A stretch of 9,950 nucleotides of DNA, from the NCBI GenBank assembly GCA_036397975.1, contig DASWHW010000025.1, positions 1-9,950 on the forward strand, read 5' to 3'. Of this stretch, positions 7,321-9,950 are shown piece by piece. The first letter of the stretch is position 1. Each line of letters opens with the position of its first letter. The DNA is from SZUA-287 sp036397975. GTDB lineage: Bacteria > Bacteroidota > Ignavibacteria > UBA10030 > UBA6906. A program made the position numbers and the translations under genes. The notes beneath the pieces are model-generated. The model saw only the letters and a program-made list of their open reading frames with translations, ran no database searches and had not been told where the DNA came from.

Positions 7321-7324
7321 AATG

Positions 7325-7960
7325 CTACGGCTGTAGTCGTCGAATGGACCACTGTCCCGACGGAAGAAGCTCGTAGAGGATCCGGTCGTGCAGGCGGCCG
7401 GATCTCCCCTGCCAAAACTCAATACATTGCGGCCGTACAACGTATCCGCCCCAGTCTTTCGGAGGGGGTACTGGCTTCCCTTCATATTCCCTTGCAAGCT
7501 GCGCGGCCTTTGTCTCAAGCTCTTCTCTGCTTTCAACCTCTTCACTCTGCATCGAAGTTACAGCGCTGATTTGGCTGATACGTGGTCGAGAATGAAAATA
7601 CTCTTCCGATTCTTCCGGCGACACCTTAACGATAGTTCCTTCAATACGAACCTGGCGTTCAAGGTTGACCCAATGGAACGTCAATGCCGCATGAGGGTTT
7701 TCCTGTAGTTCCCTCCCTTTGCGACTTCCATAATTTGTAAAGAATACGAAGCCTCTTGTCCCATAGTCTTTCAACAGAACAACACGCGCAGATGGCTTTC
7801 CTTCCTTCGTTGCAGTGGAGAGTAGCATGGCATGAGGCATAGAAACCCCCGCGGTCGTTGCTTCTTTGTACCATGTATCAAACTGAATCAAAGGGTTGGC
7901 AGCTATATCCCGTTCAAGCAGAGGGAGATCTTTTGATGATTCTTCAGGTGATTGAAGCAT
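7325..7960 (-). CDS. pdxH: Pyridoxamine 5'-phosphate oxidase
   Basis: This encodes 211 residues, normal for PdxH. The enzyme is an FMN-dependent cytoplasmic oxidase that converts pyridoxamine or pyridoxine 5'-phosphate to pyridoxal 5'-phosphate using O2. Substrate-binding residues equivalent to those of the E. coli enzyme are present: Lys64 in VVLLK, Tyr121, Arg125 and Ser129 in YFHSRPRIS, and Arg189 and His191 in GRLHDR. The FMN-contact segments SRKGREL (79-85) and MQSE are present too. The end, RRLQP, differs slightly from the usual RLAP. ATG 7960 is the only usable start, since conserved PdxH sequence begins about ten residues later; its ribosome site is weak (GAG). The stop codon lies 4 bp from that of the convergent beta-helix gene. 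Need for O2 suggests an aerobic or facultative host. Confidence 0.96.
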   Translation of the reverse strand: MLQSPEESSKDLPLLERDIAANPLIQFDTWYKEATTAGVSMPHAMLLSTATKEGKPSARVVLLKDYGTRGFVFFTNYGSRKGRELQENPHAALTFHWVNLERQVRIEGTIVKVSPEESEEYFHSRPRISQISAVTSMQSEEVESREELETKAAQLAREYEGKPVPPPKDWGGYVVRPQCIEFWQGRSGRLHDRILYELLPSGQWSIRRLQP

Positions 7961-7971
7961 TCACAGGACTC

Positions 7972-8003
7972 AAAAAAATGGAGGAGCATCAATTGCCCCT
8001 CCA
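7972..8003 (-). terminator. Strong intrinsic terminator downstream of the OmpA-family gene
   Basis: On the minus strand TGGAGGGGCA pairs with TGCTCCTCCA (10 bp with one G-T wobble) around a 5-nt loop, followed directly by seven Ts (7972-7978). It lies 60 nt after the ompA-type stop and only 11 nt before the pdxH start codon, so it sits inside the pdxH leader region. Confidence 0.85.
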
Positions 8004-8032
8004 ATATACTGTGGAGTAGGAGAAGAATCAAA
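8001..8032 (-). promoter_or_regulatory. Candidate pdxH promoter (Bacteroidota type) overlapping the terminator stem
   Basis: The minus strand reads TTTG (8032-8029), a 20-nt spacer, then TATATTGG (8008-8001), close to TTTG-N19/21-TAnnTTTG. Transcription would begin near 7995, within the 5' arm of the terminator hairpin, so transcripts from this promoter would lack most of that arm and could not fold it. The call rests on consensus matching only. Confidence 0.3.
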
Positions 8033-8063
8033 CAACGAGACCGATCCTTGAAACCTAACCTGC

Positions 8064-9530
8064 CTACTTGTTTGAGTGTGCGTAGTCGGGAATAATCACC
8101 ACATCAATGCGACGGTTCTTTGCGCGTCCCTCGACTGTTTCGTTGCTGGCTATGGGCTGGCTTTCACCATATCCTTGTGAAGATACGATCAGGCCTGCAC
8201 TCATATTTGCTCGCAGATACTCCTCCACTGCGCGCGCACGCTGTTCCGACAACTGTTGGTTCGTTGCATCACTCCCCTGAGAGTCGGTATGTCCCTCGAT
8301 CACGACCTGGCAACCCGGGAAACTTTTGATTGCTTGCTGGACCTTCGTCAGAAGGGAGAAGTACTGTGGCTCGATGACGCTCTTACCGACACCAAAAGTC
8401 AACCCATAGAGACGGATGATAATATTGTTTTCGTCACGGAGCACATTCCCTTCTGCATCGGTGAACAGGGTGGTGACTTGTGATATGCGTGCATCTTCTT
8501 CGCGCTTCCGGTTGAGGCTCTCTTGCAGATCTTTCTCCGCTTGCGTCAGAGTGCCTAGCCGGCCAGTCATTGATTCCACCTGCTTTTTCAAAGTGCCATT
8601 TTCCTCAGTCAGGCTTGCGATGGTCTTTGCCTGGTCTGAGCTTTTGTTTTCGCGCATCTTAATCTCCTGGACGATGCGTCCGGCTTCGTCATCAAGACCA
8701 CTATCGAAACGTGCCAGGAGATCAAGGCTTCCGGAGATTTGCTGCATTGCCTTTTCAGATGCAAGCCGGAGATCCTCAAATCCTTTGTCCTCTTTGTCCA
8801 TAGTGGTGAATGTTTTATGAAGGTAGATTGCGTGCGCAGCTTCATACTTTGCTTCCTGCGCCATCTGCCGGGCCTCATCGGTATCATACCGGTTCTGCTG
8901 CAGCAGCGCTTCCGCTTTCTGCGCGAGTTGCTTCGCGTTCGCGAGAGTCTTCGGCGCTGTTTCCTTGACGTCCATGTCCTCTGCCTGCTTTAAGAGCGCT
9001 TTTGCCGGATTCAGATAGTTCGCCTTGATGGCCTCGAGTTCGGCGGCACGGTAGAGGCGTTCCGCTTCCCCACCTTCCGACTTTGCGTCGTTTACGTCAC
9101 CGTCCTCAAGCTGCTCCGCGGCAGATTTGAATTGCTCCTCAGCCTTTTTCCATGTGGCAGGGGAGAACTTTGGTGCGTCCGAACTCAGAGCATCACCACG
9201 TGCAGCCATCGTTGATGAAAACGTCACCTCTCCGATCTTGACACCATCCATTGCCTTCACGAGGTATGAACGGGCTCCCTTGAGTTTTGTGCGGATATCT
9301 TCCAGGTTACGACCTTTCTTATAATCCGATTCAGCATCAGCATAGAACTCCATCGCCTTATCATATGCCGCTGGGGAGTAGAGATGAGCATTCTTCTCTT
9401 TGGTCTGCTGGACCAAATGGTCTGTCTCTCCAAATAAATCCTTCCTGATATCCTGGGCGTATATCGTGCCGAATGCCAGCACACCGGCGACCAGCAGCGA
9501 AGCAATGCGAAGAATAAATCGTGATTTCAT
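8064..9530 (-). CDS. OmpA-family peptidoglycan-binding envelope protein with long helical N-terminal region
   Basis: This encodes 488 residues. The start at 9530 is set by AAGGAGG 8 nt upstream and by the signal peptide that follows (cleavage likely near IYA-QD); the frame is open 57 codons further up without meaning. After the signal peptide there is no beta-barrel. Residues about 30-290 are Ala/Glu/Lys-rich helical hairpins with recurring A-x-x-L/Y-x-x-A patterns, resembling DUF4398-type helical repeats. A heptad-like coiled coil follows (about 290-350). The OmpA C-terminal domain (about 376-485) has Asp416 in GHTDSQG and Arg431 in LSEQRARAV, spaced 15 residues like the pair that binds diaminopimelate in peptidoglycan, and NRRIDVVI. 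It is probably a periplasmic or outer-membrane-attached protein that grips the cell wall. No lipobox Cys is seen. It ends at the strong terminator and appears monocistronic. Confidence 0.9.
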   Translation of the reverse strand: MKSRFILRIASLLVAGVLAFGTIYAQDIRKDLFGETDHLVQQTKEKNAHLYSPAAYDKAMEFYADAESDYKKGRNLEDIRTKLKGARSYLVKAMDGVKIGEVTFSSTMAARGDALSSDAPKFSPATWKKAEEQFKSAAEQLEDGDVNDAKSEGGEAERLYRAAELEAIKANYLNPAKALLKQAEDMDVKETAPKTLANAKQLAQKAEALLQQNRYDTDEARQMAQEAKYEAAHAIYLHKTFTTMDKEDKGFEDLRLASEKAMQQISGSLDLLARFDSGLDDEAGRIVQEIKMRENKSSDQAKTIASLTEENGTLKKQVESMTGRLGTLTQAEKDLQESLNRKREEDARISQVTTLFTDAEGNVLRDENNIIIRLYGLTFGVGKSVIEPQYFSLLTKVQQAIKSFPGCQVVIEGHTDSQGSDATNQQLSEQRARAVEEYLRANMSAGLIVSSQGYGESQPIASNETVEGRAKNRRIDVVIIPDYAHSNK

Positions 9531-9538
9531 ACTGCGAA

Positions 9539-9545
9539 CCTCCTT
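9539..9545 (-). promoter_or_regulatory. Ribosome binding site AAGGAGG that fixes the OmpA-family start
   Basis: The minus strand carries a full AAGGAGG 8 nt before ATG 9530. It rules out the upstream in-frame starts up to 9701. A small hairpin, GTCTC-TCCT-GAGAC, lies just upstream at 9576-9589. I see no convincing promoter consensus in the leader. Confidence 0.8.
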
Positions 9546-9617
9546 GTGTTCTTTGTTATGTGTATGCCAACGCCGGTCTCTCCTGAGACACAATGATTGC
9601 GTTGTTGGGGATACTAA

Positions 9618-9950
9618 TTTGCTTCTTGTCGGAGTATCGCTTTTGTTCTTGATGTACCGGAGAATAAAGATCATCCGGTGGTCCGTACATATGTTCCGCA
9701 AAACATCCCCGACCGTCGACCAGAAGCTTTTTTCTTGCTGGCTGGTGAGAAGCGAATCATAGAGCTTGAAGCATGGAAAGCCTTATCACCATATTGGACT
9801 CGATTACTGCCCAAAAGTAACACTCCGGAAGAAAAAGGATTTCGCGATTTGCATCGCAAGTCTGGTTGTATAAGGGAAAACGGAGATCTGCGGATTTCAG
9901 CCAATATACGTCCCTCGCCATCGTTACGCAACTTGAGCTCATGGATTGCA
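9618..9950 (+). other. Unassigned open frame running off the right edge
   Basis: After TAA 9615-9617 the plus strand stays open for 111 codons to the window end. It reads IAFVLDVPENKDHP early on, then FFLLAGEKRIIELEAWKALS and FRDLHRKSGCIRENGDLRIS. There is no ATG. A GTG at 9678 and a TTG at 9735 are possible starts but lack ribosome sites. I do not recognise the family. The frame overlaps the upstream region of the divergent OmpA-family gene, which may instead be purely regulatory. Minus-strand frames here look no better. Apart from this and the ompA ribosome site and leader hairpin, I see nothing in 9531-9950. Confidence 0.2.

Noticed and set aside
9531..9701. Upstream extension of the OmpA-family protein to 9701
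   Set aside because: A full AAGGAGG and a signal peptide fix the start at 9530. The upstream codons encode a basic, featureless stretch.
9844..9857. GCGAT-TTGC-ATCGC hairpin
   Set aside because: A short stem with no T-run and no link to a gene end; probably chance.
9618..9950. Possible MraZ-like protein at the right edge
   Set aside because: A loose likeness in spacing (a Trp followed later by a G-x-x-R-I-like segment) was considered, but the AbrB-type motifs are not present, so no family is assigned.

Overview
The window looks like part of a chromosome from the Bacteroidota/Chlorobiota/Ignavibacteriota lineage (Ignavibacteria- or Kryptonia-like). This is inferred from two large secreted proteins that end in a type IX secretion (T9SS) sorting domain of the YPNPFNP type, from several promoter candidates of the Bacteroidota form (TTTG, about 20 nt, TAnnTTTG), and from an HD-PycTM protein of a kind I associate with that group. 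No transposase, integrase, tRNA or CRISPR array is visible. It reads as a normal chromosomal segment with one poorly understood signalling or immunity-type gene.

Layout, left to right. Positions 1-144 (+) are the 3' end of a PaaI-type hotdog thioesterase. On the minus strand, 508-1722 encodes an HD phosphohydrolase fused through a charged linker to a membrane PycTM (Pycsar effector-like) domain. Past its TGA the same frame stays open for 61 sense codons to a TAA at 322-324, and a hairpin terminator candidate follows 14 nt later. A 253-bp divergent region separates this gene from a plus-strand two-component system: a LytS/YehU-type histidine kinase (1976-3052), overlapped by a LytTR response regulator (3037-3840). 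Downstream on the same strand are two exported T9SS substrates: a seven-bladed FG-GAP/VCBS propeller with an ASPIC/UnbV domain (3970-5808) and a right-handed beta-helix protein (5848-7320).

Converging on these, with only 4 bp between stop codons, the minus strand carries pdxH (7325-7960, pyridoxamine 5'-phosphate oxidase). Upstream of it is an OmpA-family protein with a signal peptide and a long helical region (8064-9530). A strong intrinsic terminator lies between ompA and pdxH and overlaps a candidate pdxH promoter. The last 420 bp hold the ompA leader and an unassigned plus-strand open frame that runs off the right edge.

How the parts may work together (inference). The LytS/LytTR pair probably senses an envelope or extracellular cue. 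It could control itself, the divergent HD-PycTM gene and the secreted proteins beside it. Inverted and direct repeats at the two relevant upstream regions are possible operators. The HD-PycTM protein has the architecture of a nucleotide-responsive membrane effector joined to its own phosphohydrolase. No cyclase gene is present within the window, so any Pycsar-like role is unproven. The thioesterase, PdxH and OmpA genes are ordinary metabolic and envelope functions.
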